Assembly: GCA_021442155.1 (NCBI GenBank)
Contig: CM038225.1
Coordinates: 79,620,925 to 79,684,924, forward strand
Direction of reading: 5' to 3'
DNA length: 64,000 bases
From: Cymbidium sinense
Taxonomy: Eukaryota; Streptophyta; Magnoliopsida; Asparagales; Orchidaceae
Shown here: piece by piece, positions 11,619 through 24,290 of the stretch
Position numbering within the stretch: position 1 is the first letter of the stretch
Layout of the letters: each line of letters begins with the position of its first letter
Position numbers and translations under genes: made by a program
The notes under the pieces: model-generated
What the model was told of the DNA's origin: nothing
The model's input: only the letters and a program-made list of their open reading frames with translations
Database searches by the model: none

Positions 11619-14197
11619 AAGGGCGCCCAATAGGGGTGGTGTGATTGACAAAGTATACTGCATGTATTGGTGTTGATTGAGAGGATCAACAACATCGAAT
11701 GAGCACAAGCACTAAAAGAAATGATCTACTCCCAACCCAAGGTGCAGATGAAATCAAGAGCTTAGTGCAATATGACTCTACTCATGTCAACAACATAAGA
11801 GAATGAAGGAGGAATCCACTAGGGACTGAGTATGTAAACCTTCCACTAGGGAAAGAGGTTCAAGTCATCCACTGGGGGATGAGAGATTTGATTTGATTTG
11901 AGTCTCTCTAGGGAGAAACTTAATTTGATTTATTTAATTTGATTTGTTTCATTTTATTTGACTCCATTAGGGAGGAGGGTTGAATTTATTTTGACTCCAC
12001 TAGAGAAGTTGGTTGATTTGTTTCAGATTTATTAAATTTGACTCCACTGGGGAAGTTGGTTGATCTATTATAGATTTTTAAATTTTGAATTTTAAGATGG
12101 ACCCTATTAATTTATTGGATGATGGATGGTAGTAGGGGCATGTTGGTGATGCTCAGATTTACCAATCAAAGGGGTAGTCTATCAACCACATAGTAGGATT
12201 ATCTAACCAAAGGGTTGTCTTTTAGGTGTAGCTTAGGAAGAAAATATAGACTTATATCTTCCAAAGTAGGATCAATTCTTTGGGGTGATTAGTTGGTGAC
12301 AATGAATCAAACAACCCAGAGGACTATTGAGTGAATGCCACTGGGAGACTTAAATCAACTCAAAGATAGTCAAAGTTAATTTCATTTTTAATTTTTTTTA
12401 TGGATCCCATCGATTTGTGATGGACTGCACTGAGTAGGGGCCATGTCGGCCTTGATCTAACACAGATTTACCAATCAAAGGGAGTAGTTCAACCACAGGG
12501 AGAACTATCCAACCAAAGGGGTGCCTTTTGGTTTGCAATGGTTAATTCAAGGAAGAAAGCATGGGACTCACATCTTCCAATAAAAGACCACAAGGCACAT
12601 TAGTGAGGTAACATGTGACCACTCTGCCGTCGGTTCGATAGTCATCTAGAAAGAATTGGTAGACTTATATTTTCCAAGAAAAATGATGTGAGGGAGTAAC
12701 GTGTTTGTGGCAAAATAGATTAGAACCACTGGGGTGGCTCTGAAGGGAACCAGGGGACTTATCTCAACTCAAGCGTGTCAGGGCAATTCCTATAGGAGTT
12801 ATGTGACACATAAAGATAGGATACACCTTGGGAAAGGGGCCATAGGGGTTTGAATTCTAGTCCACAAGAAAAAATAATTTATTTGTTTATTTTATTTGTT
12901 TATATGGACCCTATTGGTTGTGAGATCATACTTAGAAGAAGCTATATCACTTAGACCTATCTCATTTATTGAACCAGGGATAATGCATCCTTGAATGGAT
13001 TCTCCAACCACAAGGGTGGCTACTAGAAAAGAGGGACTGTCCAATCCAAGAGTAACCCAGGTAGTATCTAAATGGGGTCGTAAAGGACGTGATCCATGTA
13101 GAGTGCCCATAAGCGAGGGGCTACTAAGGGCTTTATCCAATACTCTGGAGAAGATAATTTGCATAGGTATTCGATGGCCAACTCAAGGAGAAAGTGTGGG
13201 GACTCACATCTGCCAAGAGTAGTGTATCCACTTGGTGAGTCGCATAGCAGAACATCAACCAACTAAGGTGCCCATCGATTTGCGATCAATCCGAAGAAAG
13301 CATGAGGACTCACACTTCTCGTGAACGATTGTCGGGATAGTCTCTTCACCTTGATAAGTGCTATCCGACTACTCGAGTGAATGCCACAGGGACTTATATC
13401 AACTCAAAAGTAGTCAAGAGGAAAGAGCCTCTGGGACTTATAAACCTCAAACATGCTCAACTAGTCGATTATGGTGGTTAGTTCAAGAAGAAAGCATGGG
13501 AACTCACATCTTCTTAAAAAAATCAACATGAGTTAGCCTACTGGCTGGGCAGTGAAGCCTACCAAACTAACAAGGTGCTCGTTGGTTTTACAATGGTCAA
13601 GTCAGGAAGAAAGTGTCAGGACTCACATCCGTCGGACAAGTGACCACTGGGGTCATGTAGCAAGGTAGTATATCAGTCTGACCTAGAGCAGCTAATGAGT
13701 AAGTGCCACAGGCTTTCTCTCACATCAAAACATCCTGAGACAAAAGATATATGTTTATTTTTATACTTGTGTTAAATGAAATATGATGTCATGGGTTCTC
13801 TTACACGTATCCTAAACACGTTGGAGAATTTGATGAAATGATGTCATGAATGGCAGTTGTGATCCCACCAAAAAAGGATGCTGCTTGGGTTCTCTTACAC
13901 CTAACTTAGTCGTGCTAATCAAAATAGAATGTTACTTGGGTTTTCTTACACCTAACTTAATAATGCTAATCGAAATAGGATGCCTTTGGGTTCTCTTACA
14001 CATACTCTAGTAGCACTGGGGAGTTCTATTCAATTTTTGTTTGTGTTATGAAAGAAGGATAGGATGCCTCTTGGGTTCTCTTACACCTAACCTAAACACG
14101 TCATGGCGGATTCACAACAGAAGCAAACAATGCTTTGAATGAAGAGAAGATTTTGATGAAGTGGAATAAAATTTTTTTTTTTTGATGATAATTATTT
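11619..14197 (-). other. Element B 3' untranslated region with tandem repeats
   Basis: No gene. It lies between the integrase end and the 3' LTR. At 11800-12070 it has repeats of CCACTRGGGAAGTTGG type. At 12200-13740 irregular units carry GGAAGAAAGCATGGGACTC-like motifs (near 12230, 12545, 13180, 13290, 13485, 13605). At 13780-14100 about five short units of TTGGGTTCTCTTACACCTA occur; A has one such unit near 4765. I see no clear polypurine tract directly beside the LTR. Confidence 0.65.
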
Positions 14198-15678
14198 TCA
14201 AATATATTTTTATGGGTAATATTTCTTCAAATAGAGCCCATTAATTGGAAGCATCGGGTGTTCCCCTTTATAATCAATAAGCTGATAAGATACTTCTTGG
14301 TAGGCCTTCTCTATGACAAAAGGACCTTCCCAAGTGGGTTCAAACTTGCCTCCCATCTTTAGAAAGACAATAATTGGTTAGAACTAATACAAGTTCTCCT
14401 ACTTAAAAGGTTCTAGGGCATACCAGGTTATTGTGAGCTTGAATAATTTTGGCTTTGTACAACTCGAGGTTCTGGCACCCCCATAGGCGTCTCTCCTCCA
14501 AACCTTCGAGCTCTTCTAACCGCAATATGCATTCTCTATAGTAATTTGACTACCCATTGATATCCTTAATGATGGAAGTTGAACTTCTAATGGTAGAATG
14601 GCTTCAGATCATACACTAAAGAGAACGGAGTTGAAGAGTTGGAGTTTTGTTTGTGGTGCAGTATGCCCTCAAAGCTTCAACTAACTGTTTATGTCACTGT
14701 CATTTGTTTCCATCCAGTGTCTTCTTTAGTATTTAGATGAGAGTTTTGTTGAAAGCTTCTGCTAGGCCATTCATTCTGGGGTAGTAGATGGTGGAGTATC
14801 TCCAATCTATACCATGTGATCTCGGTGCTCTTAAATGCAGTACCATTATCGGATATAATTCATCGAGGAACCCCAAACCTATATACAATATGGTTCCTAA
14901 AAAATTGGAGCACATCTTTGAGCTATGACCTCTCACGTGGGATTGCCTCCCACTTGGAAAAGAAGTGGGATGAACCGATGACCCTTGGAAGAAGGAGGAT
15001 CGATGGGACCCACATGTTGGTACAACACTCAAATATATTTTATGGGTAATATCATGAGCCCATTAATTGGTTGGGTGTTCCCCTTTATAATCAATAGTAC
15101 AAGATATCTTGGGACCTTCTCTATGACAAAGGACCTTCAAGGTTCAAACTTACCTCCCATCTTGAAGGCAATGTGGTTACATTAGTTCTCTACGATTGGA
15201 TCGTTATTGTGAGCTTGAATAATTTTGTTTTGTACAACTTGAGTAGGGCACATGGGCTCTCTCTTCCAAACCTTGAGCTCTTCTGAATTTGCATTCTATA
15301 TAATGATTGACTCATTGATATCCTTAATGATGAAGAACTTTTAGAACATCCATCGAAATGAGTTGATGAGTTGGAGTTGTTTGTGGTGCAGATGCCTCAA
15401 AGTTTAATCTTGTTATACCTTGTCATTTGCCATCAAGGTCTCTTTAGTATTTGATGAGAGTTTGTTGAAAGCTTCAGGCCATTGTGCATAGTGGTGAAAT
15501 ATCTAATCACCATGTGATCTGATGCTTAAATGCATACCTTGGATAATTCTTAGGAACCCACTATTGATATATGGTTCTTAAAATTGAGCATATGTGACCT
15601 CTTTGCCTCTTCCTTGAGTAATCAGAGATCATGACCCTTGGAAGAAAGGAGGATCATAGGACCCACATGGTTGAACAC
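14198..15678 (-). repeat. Tandem duplication of the integrase 3' half
   Basis: Unit 1 is 14198-15028 (831 bp) and unit 2 is 15029-15678 (650 bp). Each boundary has TCAAATA (14198, 15029, 15679). Unit 2 follows unit 1 base for base but lacks many short pieces spread along its whole length. Confidence 0.8.
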
Positions 15679-16060
15679 TCAAATAGCCATGGCTAATAGA
15701 TGTAGAATGTTGGGTGGTTGATGAGGACCATCATCGAAGGCATCTTCTACATCCATGCTTTATAATCTTTGAAGGCGAGTATCTAATATTTTGGTCTTGC
15801 TTCATCTTAGCATTGATTTGTCATACATGAGTGATGTCATGATTACGGGCTTCATGTTTGTCGATCACCATTTAATCGAGGACCATTGGTACAACGTGCC
15901 ATCTACAAGAGCATAGAAGAGAGCTCTCTATTTCACCTGATGTGCATGTGACTTCTCTTGAGGTAGTTTTCCTTTAGTCAAGTAATGCATGAAGGGTTGC
16001 CTCCAATCCAACTCCTTATCCTTTTGATGCACCTCCCTTGAGAAAAATTTGCGATGAGTT
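14198..16060 (-). pseudogene. Element B integrase remnant with internal duplication
   Basis: Minus-strand integrase. The clearest part is encoded at about 15032-14733: STIYYPRMNGLAEAFNKTLI, where the catalytic Glu is kept (element A has Lys). The C-terminal half, about 830 bp, is present twice in tandem (14198-15028 and 15029-15678), so a continuous protein is impossible. The part upstream of the duplication (16060-15690) should hold the zinc-binding domain; H..C-type residues such as DKHEARNHDITHV can be read on the minus strand but frames shift often. Non-functional. Confidence 0.75.
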
Positions 16061-16590
16061 CATAAGATGCATAAGGAATAGGACTTGTCTATTTTGGACC
16101 CTTATTGAATGGACTCATCTTCTTAGACATGTCAATTCTTTGGCAAGTTTGGCCAAAGCATCCTTCTTCATTCTCTCCTCGGGACCTTGTATGGTGATGG
16201 GATTTGGGCCAAGCTTCATGGTGTACTTTGGTAATGACGAAGCTTTGGTTTTAGAACCTTGTAGGACCCGACAATCTAGTTGATGACCAAGAGAATCCCA
16301 TAGATGTTGATGCTCTTTGACACCTTGTAATGGCTAACTCTAATAATCAAAGCCTCAAATTCGGCCTCATTATTGGCAAAGGGATTGGAGAGATAGTATG
16401 AGAATCTCATCACATCACGATATGGAGTTAAAAGATCTATTCTAACCCCTACCTTTCCTGGAAGAGTAGATCATGGTTCTTCTCCTTTGGGAAAGGAAGA
16501 CTCACTATCAAAATACATCTCCCAATGGTGATTGTCAACCTCTCCTAAGTTCATGATTTGTTCATCGGAGATCATCACTAAGCGGAGAAT
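16061..16590 (-). pseudogene. Element B second, archaeal-type RNase H remnant
   Basis: On the minus strand the landmarks match element A's second RNase H: a DALAKLAKEL-like end near 16140, a LVIN(Q) segment near 16290, an NEAEFEALI-like stretch near 16350 and a FDSES-type start near 16500. This places it, as in A, between the first RNase H and integrase, and confirms Tat membership. Frames shift and stops occur. The plus-strand frame at 16038-16283 is antisense to it and is not a gene. Confidence 0.65.
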
Positions 16591-17050
16591 CAAAGTGGGT
16601 GTCTTCTTAATTAATTTTTGTCCTTTCACCACGAGAGGGTATGAATGATATCAAACTATGAGAGAATCATGGACCAATGCCAACATCTAGATAGTGTTGG
16701 CGTGTCATGAGATACTACATTATTGGTTTTAAATCAAGTTCACCTTATGAAAGCAGTCATAGCTTTTGGGATGCAAAGATCAAAGCTAGGCAATGTTTCT
16801 CAATAGGTGGGTAGTTTCTTTAGCGGGGATCGAGATAGTTGAGGTAGTAGAAGCTCTCCTTCCCTTCGCCTTGGGCCAACAAAGTGCCAAGGAGTCATCC
16901 AATGATGTAGGATACATGATAGAGTTTGCTAAAAGCTGGCTTCACCAAATACTACTTGATCTTCAAAGGCATGTTGGCACTTGTCATCCACTTGAACTTC
17001 CGACAAGTGCTGAAAATGGTTTGCATCTTCGATAGGTTGAGATAAAGCAT
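16591..17050 (-). pseudogene. Element B first RNase H remnant
   Basis: On the minus strand PPIEKHCLALIFASQKLW is readable near 16800-16750, the same landmark as in element A, together with a thumb/connection region near 17000. Stops and short deletions occur. The plus-strand frame at 16793-17035 is an antisense shadow. Confidence 0.68.
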
Positions 17051-17720
17051 CTTAAATACTCCATTGGAAAGATCTCGAGTTGAGTTAAACTTTTTTAGGA
17101 GCATTTCTAAGATAGCTTTGATCTTTTTCTAGATCTATCTCTATTCGGTCGACAACAAACCCAAGGAACTTCCACTGAAGCTACTCTGCACACTTCAAAT
17201 TCATTTTGAGGTTATATTATCTTAACCATTCAAAAACTACTCTCAAGTCAAAGAGATGGTCTTCCTTTTCTTTGTTTTTAACTACTAGATCATCAACATA
17301 GCATTCAACTTGATGATGAATGAGTTCATTGAAGATCTGAGTCATGACCCGTTGGTATGTAGCATCAACATTTTTAAGGCCGAAAGGCATGACCTTATCA
17401 CAATAGATTCTGATCGGCATTCAAAAAGTAGTGTTTCTTTCATCCTCGAGGGCCATCTTGATTTGGTTGTAGCCAGATGACTCATCCATGAAGGAGAATA
17501 CTGTATGAGATGAGCGTCCACCATTAATTTTAGTATAGGAAGAAAACTCATCCTTAGGACATGCCTTATTTAAGTCCCTGAAATCGCATATTTGGCCATT
17601 CTTTTCTTCTTAAATACGACCCTAGGTAGGTGTTTTCTTGATGAAACCATCATCGATCGGTTTCTTGACTTGAAATGACACATTGTTCAATTTCTAATTG
17701 CATGCGTCTAGGAGCTTGCT
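17051..17720 (-). pseudogene. Element B reverse transcriptase remnant
   Basis: Minus-strand RT of the same type as A. The best fragment (17420-17217) has KVMPFGLKNVDATYQRVM and the catalytic YVDD at 17300-17289, followed by DLRVVFEWLR. Upstream fragments include SFLPILKLMVD and the SGYNQIKM region at about 17470, split by frame changes, and the FAW...KLIDPANPIKQAP entry near 17740. KFLGFVV can be read near 17160. Several frameshifts make it inactive. Confidence 0.85.
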
Positions 17721-18620
17721 TGATAGGGTTAGCAGGATCTATTAGTTTATGGACTACATTAGAGATAATCGAGCATCTCTTCATAGCTCCATGCAAAGCG
17801 GTCCCCTTTAATAGCCTTAAGTCATTGGTTTCTTCTTCATTCAACAAATGATGTATGTCGGCATGGATTTTCTTATCACGAGGTTGATTTCTTTAAGCTT
17901 ATCGATTGTTGAATGGATTTCTTCTTTGAATTTTGGTGGTGCATCTTTGATTTGAAGATCATCTAGATCATCTGAAGTTTCTAAACACACATCCTCATAA
18001 GAGTTAGTTTGGTTTGAGATGAACCTATTAGATTTCAGATGATTAGTAATAACTACGTAGCAATCATCATCATTGACTAGACCCACTATATCGAATCTTA
18101 GTCCTGATCTTGATTGTGCATCCCTTCCTCTGTTGTTCCATTTGATACTTCTGCTTAGACCATGTATAAGAAATCAAACCTTTCTTTGCAAGATTAAGAA
18201 GACAAGGTGAGTACTAATCAAAAGACAATTCCATTAATTCTTTATATGAATTATCCTCAAGTTCTACATCAGCTTTTGGACTTGAGGATGATGATCCCAA
18301 TAGGAATCTCTTTAGCTTGACATCAATGGAAGACTTAGGGGCTTCCTTAACTACTAAACCTTCAACTTTTTGAGAGGAAAGTGAGGTTAGAGCTAAGGTT
18401 CCTAACTGTTTGATAGTTTCACATAAACTTGATTCAAATACATTCATGCTTTGCTTGGAGGCATAGTCTTCGTCATTTTTGCTCAGTGTCACCTTGAAAC
18501 CCGAGAGGGGTTGGGTATGCTAATCACATTAGACTCATCCTCGAGCTAGATTCCAAGTCTATGTGAATAGTAGGGGTACTCACGAACTGAACATAATTTT
18601 ATGGCCAACCGGGTCTTCCA
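17721..18620 (-). pseudogene. Element B protease-RT linker remnant
   Basis: Minus-strand fragments at 18086-17841 (ITNHLKSNRF, SYEDVCLETSDDLDDLQIKD) match element A's 1210-1440 segment. The fragment at 18492-18214 is a serine- and acid-rich linker ending ELMELSFD that corresponds to about 900-1060 of A. No enzyme domain is expected here. Confidence 0.6.
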
Positions 18621-19330
18621 CCTCTAGAATGCCTCTATGCCTCTACCTCCACTGGTGGAGGTGAGTCATCTACCCATATGTCCATATGATGGAATGAACT
18701 GTGGGTGGAATGTGACATGCGACTCTACTTCTTCCTTGATATCCTTTTCTTGTTCACTTGTATTTTCATTTTTCTTTTTTTTTTCTTCTTTTTTTTTTTC
18801 TTTTGCATTTGAATTTTGACCAAGTTCATGAGAAAAGGTGTTTTGAGGAAGATAGTAGGTCACATCTTCATATATCTCAACCTCTCTAATGAAAATGGCT
18901 TTTCATCTCCTTTGACACAGTATTCAATTCCATCCCTTCTGAACTTGATGCATTGATGAAGGGAGGATGGAATCATCTTATTGATGTATCAAGGCCTTAC
19001 CGAGCGTGAATGAAGTATTTGAATCAATGATATAGAACTTATCAATCTTCCATTCTCCTATTTCTCAAGGTAACACTATGAAACCTAAAGCCCTCTCGCC
19101 TTGCTCATTGAACCCTCTCAACATCATCCGATCTCCTCGGAGTGTAGAGATGTCAATCTTCAAGTAGGCAAAGGTCTTTAGACTCATAATGTTCATCGAT
19201 GCACCTAGATCAATAAGAACCTTGGAGAGTCTGAATATCCCATGTCCACTATAACGTAGAGGGGACAGTTGTGCTCCATGTCCCCAGAAGAAGGTCTTCA
19301 TCTATGAAGGTGATTCTCTGGGATTCTTTA
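18621..19330 (-). pseudogene. Element B protease remnant
   Basis: The minus-strand fragment at 19301-19065 has RLSKVLIDLGASMNIMSLKT, with the presumed catalytic Asp at 19211-19209, then MMLRGFNEQGERALGFIV as in element A. The segment below 19065 (to about 18880) carries the domain end, and 18866-18666 is a lysine/glutamate-rich low-complexity linker. Broken by stops. Confidence 0.75.
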
Positions 19331-22300
19331 GAATAATGTGCCTCCTCTTAAATAGTGGTCAGCTGAGCTAAGCATATCTCCATATCAAGAAGAGCCTTGA
19401 TTAATGATTCCCTCATCTCTTTGGATAAGACTAGGGCATCGTATATGCTTAGCTTAGATGAAAATTTTCTTAGGTGAGAGAGGACATTGTAATCCACTCT
19501 GGGTTGATCCTCCACAAGCACATCCAAGGGTGGAAGATCCTGTAGAGGCCCTTCTCGATCATCTGAACTAATGACTTATTTTCCCCTTATCTTGAGGTGC
19601 TACCCTAGGAGGTAGAACCTTGCCACTAAAGAGGTTGACTTTGGTGATCTCTTATGGTAGGTTAGTGGAAGGTTCTACCTGCTCGTCAGACTCACCTACA
19701 GCTTCTCCTATGGACCCTCAGAATCAGATGATTTCAAGTCTATCTCAAGAGGTGAACCATATATTGAGAAGGAAAGTTATCGAATTAGAGGAAGATCAGT
19801 TGTTATAATTATTATTTAGACTTGAAGAGCTTTCTAAAAGTAGAATTAGATATAACCCATCAAAGTGACAGATGTAATTCAAACTAGCTTTATTCCTTGA
19901 TTTCTTGGATTTTGAAGGAGGTACAGTAGAAATCTAGTAAAGTAAGTGGGTGAGGGATTTGATGCCCTCATCCAGATACAAGATGTCTATTAAAGGAAGA
20001 GTTAGCTAGTAGAAGTGCTCATGAAGTAGTAGCTACTATGGAAGATTGGGCTGATTGGTGGTTACTACTTGGCTATCTAGGATGGTGTGGGCTGCTGAGC
20101 TCCCCCTTTCCCAAGTTATTGGCAAAACCTTCCTTGATGTTGGAGGTTGAGCTCTGCACCTGAGAAAGTTTCTTGATTTTGACTATCTTTTTTAGAGGTT
20201 AGGGATAAGGAGATATCCCAACCTTCTTTGGTTTTGAGAGGATCTATCCCCAAGGATTACCTAATGGAACGGATGGTTGTTCCACAAGGTATTCCTTTGG
20301 GATAACTATGGCATATCTTATGCTCATGCAGTCTTGAATGTAAAGCAATCCTCCAAAACATGGCCTAGTATGTGGTGGTAGGGGCAAAAGTTAGGATCAT
20401 TGCTCTTGCCCACTTCCTCCGGCCTTCTAGGCTTGGGTAGCTAAATGTCAGGTTTCTTTAAGAGATTCTTAAAGATTTTCTAAATACCTCCCTCTTAAAT
20501 GAATATGGTTTGTTTAGTTTATCCATAAGAGTAGGTTGATGGTAGCTACTAGGATGGGTATGTGTACTGCGTGAATGTGGTGAGGAGGAGGTGAGGCCAT
20601 GGAGGCTATTGTGGTGAGATAGGATGGCCTCGGTGGTGGTAGAGGTGGAAGTGATGGTTGTGGAGCAGGTCTCTTGCTACTCTCGGTTGGCTTCTTCCCT
20701 TACTACTCTTTGTCACTTTCTGGTTCTTCTCATAAGATTTCGTGGCTTTTGATTTATCTAGAAAAGGCAACTATTTGGCTTCTCCTTGTAAGCTAGCCTC
20801 CTTGTTGATTAGCTTCTCAAATGTCTTGATGGTAAAACCTTTGAGCATGAAGGCAACTGGGCCATGAATATTCTTTAGTAGAATTTCAATGGCGTGCTAT
20901 TCAGATAGCTGCGGTTTCAATTTCATACTCAAATTACACCATCTTAGAATATAATAAACAAGGGACTCACCAGGGTGTTCTTGAGCCACTGAGATCCTAG
21001 TCACCTTTTGAGCTCAACAAACCTCTTAATGAAGAGTTGCTCCAACTCAAAGTCTTCTTGTTGTTGGGAGTTTAGCATATCAATCAAGCTATGCACCTAA
21101 GCTAAAAGAGAAAATAGTAATGTGTACCCCAAGCATTACAAAGCATTGGGAAATTATGTATGTATGTGGGTTCCACATCAAAGCTCTTGAAAGAAGGTGG
21201 CACAAAACCCTTAGGATATCTTGGATGGCATCAAATTCCTCTGGTAGGGTCTACCCTTTGGATGATCCTCCTCAGGGCTTGACGCTCTCCCTTCTACTCA
21301 ACCATGAGTTTAATGTCCTTTTTATATGGAGGTACTATCCACACCTTCTATACAAGCTCTTGTGTTGCCTCTAGGAGGTAAACTCTTGGGATCCAAGACA
21401 TGCAACAACAGGCGGTTTCTGCAATAGTAGGGTACCTTGTTGGGGCTTAAATGACTACTGTTGGCAAATCCTCAAGCTTCTTTCCTATCCTATTGATTTG
21501 TTCATCCTTTTGCTTTAGTTGCTCAAGGAGGTGTTGGGTCAGTGCATCTCTGCTCGCCACATCACCTTCCAAACTCTCGATCATGAAGGAGAACCCACAG
21601 TATCAACCATGTGTACTCTAATTCTCAATATATCATCTTCATTAGGATCAAAATTGACCTTCTCCTCCTTTAAGTCGGACCAATCATATCTTAAGATCTC
21701 CTCCTTCTCCACTAGATACTAGGCTACAATATCATCGAGGGATCGGTCCAGCTACGTGGAAATAAATGATCACAGCTGACCGGTGGTGGGATCACTATCA
21801 TGAATAGAAAGACATCTAACCTTTGTTGATCTTTGGAGCTAACCACAGAGGAATGCTCACTAGAAAGATGCTCACAGTCCTGGATCAGGTGGAGTACTAG
21901 GAGGATCTATGTCCATGGAAATGGTGGTACTATCTCCTCCTCCCTCGACTTCTACTATCTCCATAGCCTACTGTGGTGGTGGTGGTGATGGAATAACTAC
22001 TATGCTCTGAGGTCGTCATTCCCTCTTCACCATGACTAGGGCAGGAGAGCTCAGCCTTGCCTCAGTCAACGGTGCAGATGGAATGGGATATCTTGCCCAT
22101 AGCTAGATCACCAGTGTGATTCTCTTTTCCCTAGATGCAACCTTCATGGCCTTTGTTGGAATAGTGGATGATGGAACCTGTACTGAAGATGGTGGGCATG
22201 GAGTAGAGGGGTGTGGTGGAGGCACCACTCTCTCTGGGAGTCTCTCTTGGTGGGTAGTACCCTTAAAAGATCATGATGATGTGGTAGTGATCAAGAAAGT

Positions 22301-22990
22301 CCATGAGAGTGCTACACTGCATATACGCCTCTCTCTAGTGACATGTATATAGGCCTCCGGCCCTCTCCTTGATGTGTCTACCCACTATGAGGAATGATAC
22401 ATAATCAAAGCGCCCCATCGACCGTGTTTCCAACTCAACATATAATCTGGGTGCATGACCTTCTCCACCTCTTAGCCTCAAATGAACTGTGGGCGGAGGT
22501 GGAAGATCCCCTTGATGTCTTCCTCTCCATCGGATCTAGAGAGGGGGTGAATCTTATTCTCTGATAAGGAGACACTATCTGGTGTGTCTTAACTGGCAGC
22601 AGCGCCTCTCATGATCTTTGCTTGATCTTGCGGCATTTATGGATAAGTCCTACTAGGAGGGGCAGCATGAGAACTAGACCCAACCTCATAGGTGGGGGAG
22701 ACTATCCCTGGGATCAAGGGAGCCTTCCCCTTGGTGGAAGCCAATGAGTGGGTGTTAGCCATGCTTGAGAAAGGGAACCACGAGTGCACTGCACTATGCT
22801 ATAGATGCTCTTGGAAGCGCCACCTTCCTCTTAATGAGGGAACTTTGAGTCTAACATCTCAACTGGATGAGCTTCTACCGGTCACCACCTCTTGGCGATT
22901 TGTGAGGGTGGTCCCCTCACAAGTGATCCTAGCCCCCACAAAACCTCGGTAAAAATGAATGAGGTTGGCAAAGTCAGACTATGGGAGGTT
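19331..22990 (-). pseudogene. Element B gag remnant
   Basis: Minus-strand Gag region, the capsid-forming part of the element. Recognisable pieces are a C-terminal zinc-knuckle-like FCPYHHILGHVLEDCFTFK at about 20400-20330, and a segment near 20870-20800 (MLKGFTIKTFEKLINKEA) that resembles the end of the retrotransposon gag domain. The N-terminal part (22990-21400) is low-complexity and full of stops. At 3.6 kb it is longer than a typical gag, so part of it may be leader. No open frame exceeds about 100 codons. The plus-strand frames here (e.g. 22116-22352, 22692-22952) are antisense shadows. Confidence 0.6.
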
Positions 22991-23149
22991 AGCCCGATTC
23001 AAGGCCAAATCCATCCTAAAAGGAAATGTAAACATGTACTTCTAAGCTACCCTTTGAATGAACTAAACTAAACTGAAAAAAACTAAAACCAATTAAAAGT
23101 CTGTAATGTTGGGAAACAAACTCGAATAAGATTTTTGCTTTAATTTGAC

Positions 23150-24290
23150 TTTTGAATTTTGATTTTAAAATTTTGAACCCACACTCAATACTTTGAATAT
23201 GTTAACTGGGGTTCTTTGATTTTGGAGACAGATTTTGAATTTAGAATTGGAGAGAAAATTTTTGAATTTGGAATCCATTTTCAGCAAATTTGTGTATGTT
23301 GAAAATGGGTTCAAATATTTTGAAGAGATTGATGCTTCCATAGGTTCATATTTTAATTTGATTTTCTTGATTGTTTAAGAACCCCTTCATTTAACGAATT
23401 TGAGTATGTTAAAGTAAAGGGTCAATTAATTTTATTTTGATTTATGATTTTGGAATTTACACACTTAGCAAATTTGGGTATGCTAGGTGAGGTGTTTGAA
23501 AATAATTTTCTTCTTTTTGTTTGCTTATTTATAAATTATGTGTGAATTTGAAAATGAAATCCTTACTTAACAAATTTGGATATGCTAAATAAAGTCCTAG
23601 TGTTTTGCTATTTTTTTTTCTTTTTTTTGCAAAGAGGATCTTTACTTAGCAAATTTGGGTATGCTAAACAAAGAATCCTAATGTGTTTTGTGTTTAGTAA
23701 TTTTGAAAAGAGGATTTTTACTTAGTAAATTTAGGTATGCTAAATAAAGAATCATAATGTGTTTTGTTTTGATGATTTTGAAAAGAGGATTCATAGCAAA
23801 TTTAGGTATGCTAAAGAAATACAAATATATTTTATTTTGATAATTTTGAAAAGAGGATTCTTAGCAAATTTAGGCATGCTAGAGAAATCCAAATGTGTTT
23901 TGTTTTGATGATTTTGAAAAGAGGATTCTTAACAAATTTAGGTATGCTAGAGAAATCCAAATGTGTTTTGTTTAGATTTTGAAAAGAGGATTCTTTACTT
24001 AGCAAATTTAGGTATGCTAAATAAAGAAAATCCAAATGTGTTTTGATTTTTGATTTTTTTTTTTTTTGAAAAGAGGATTCTTTACTTAATAAATTTAAGT
24101 ATGCTAAATAAAGGAAATACAAATGTGTTTCATATTTTGATTTTTGAAAAGTTGATTCTTTACTTAGAAAATTTAGGTATGTTAAATAAAAGATCCATGA
24201 GTGTTTTGATTTTGTGATTTTGATTTGAAAAGTGGATCTTCACTTAGCAAATTTGAGTATGCTAAATGAAAGATCCAAATATTTGAATTT
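23150..24290 (-). repeat. Hairpin repeat array 1 in the 5' leader of element B
   Basis: About twelve tandem units of ~65-100 bp. Each holds an inverted repeat around a conserved 10-base centre of the type AATTTRGGTA, as in TTTACTTAGCA...TGCTAAATAAA. Examples: 23275-23308 (CCATTTTCAGCA / TGTTGAAAATGG), 23381-23422, about 23565, 23640, 23717, 23860, 23927, 23994, 24081, 24160, and 24234-24276 (GGATCTTCACTTAGCA / TGCTAAATGAAAGATCC). The stem arms differ between units while pairing is kept. The spacers read TTTTGAAAAGAGGATT and AATGTGTTTTG. Confidence 0.8.

Noticed and set aside
23832..24122. 96-codon minus-strand frame with repeated Leu-Tyr-Leu-Ala-Tyr units
   Set aside because: Translation of the hairpin repeats; the frame depends on unit length, not on coding constraint.
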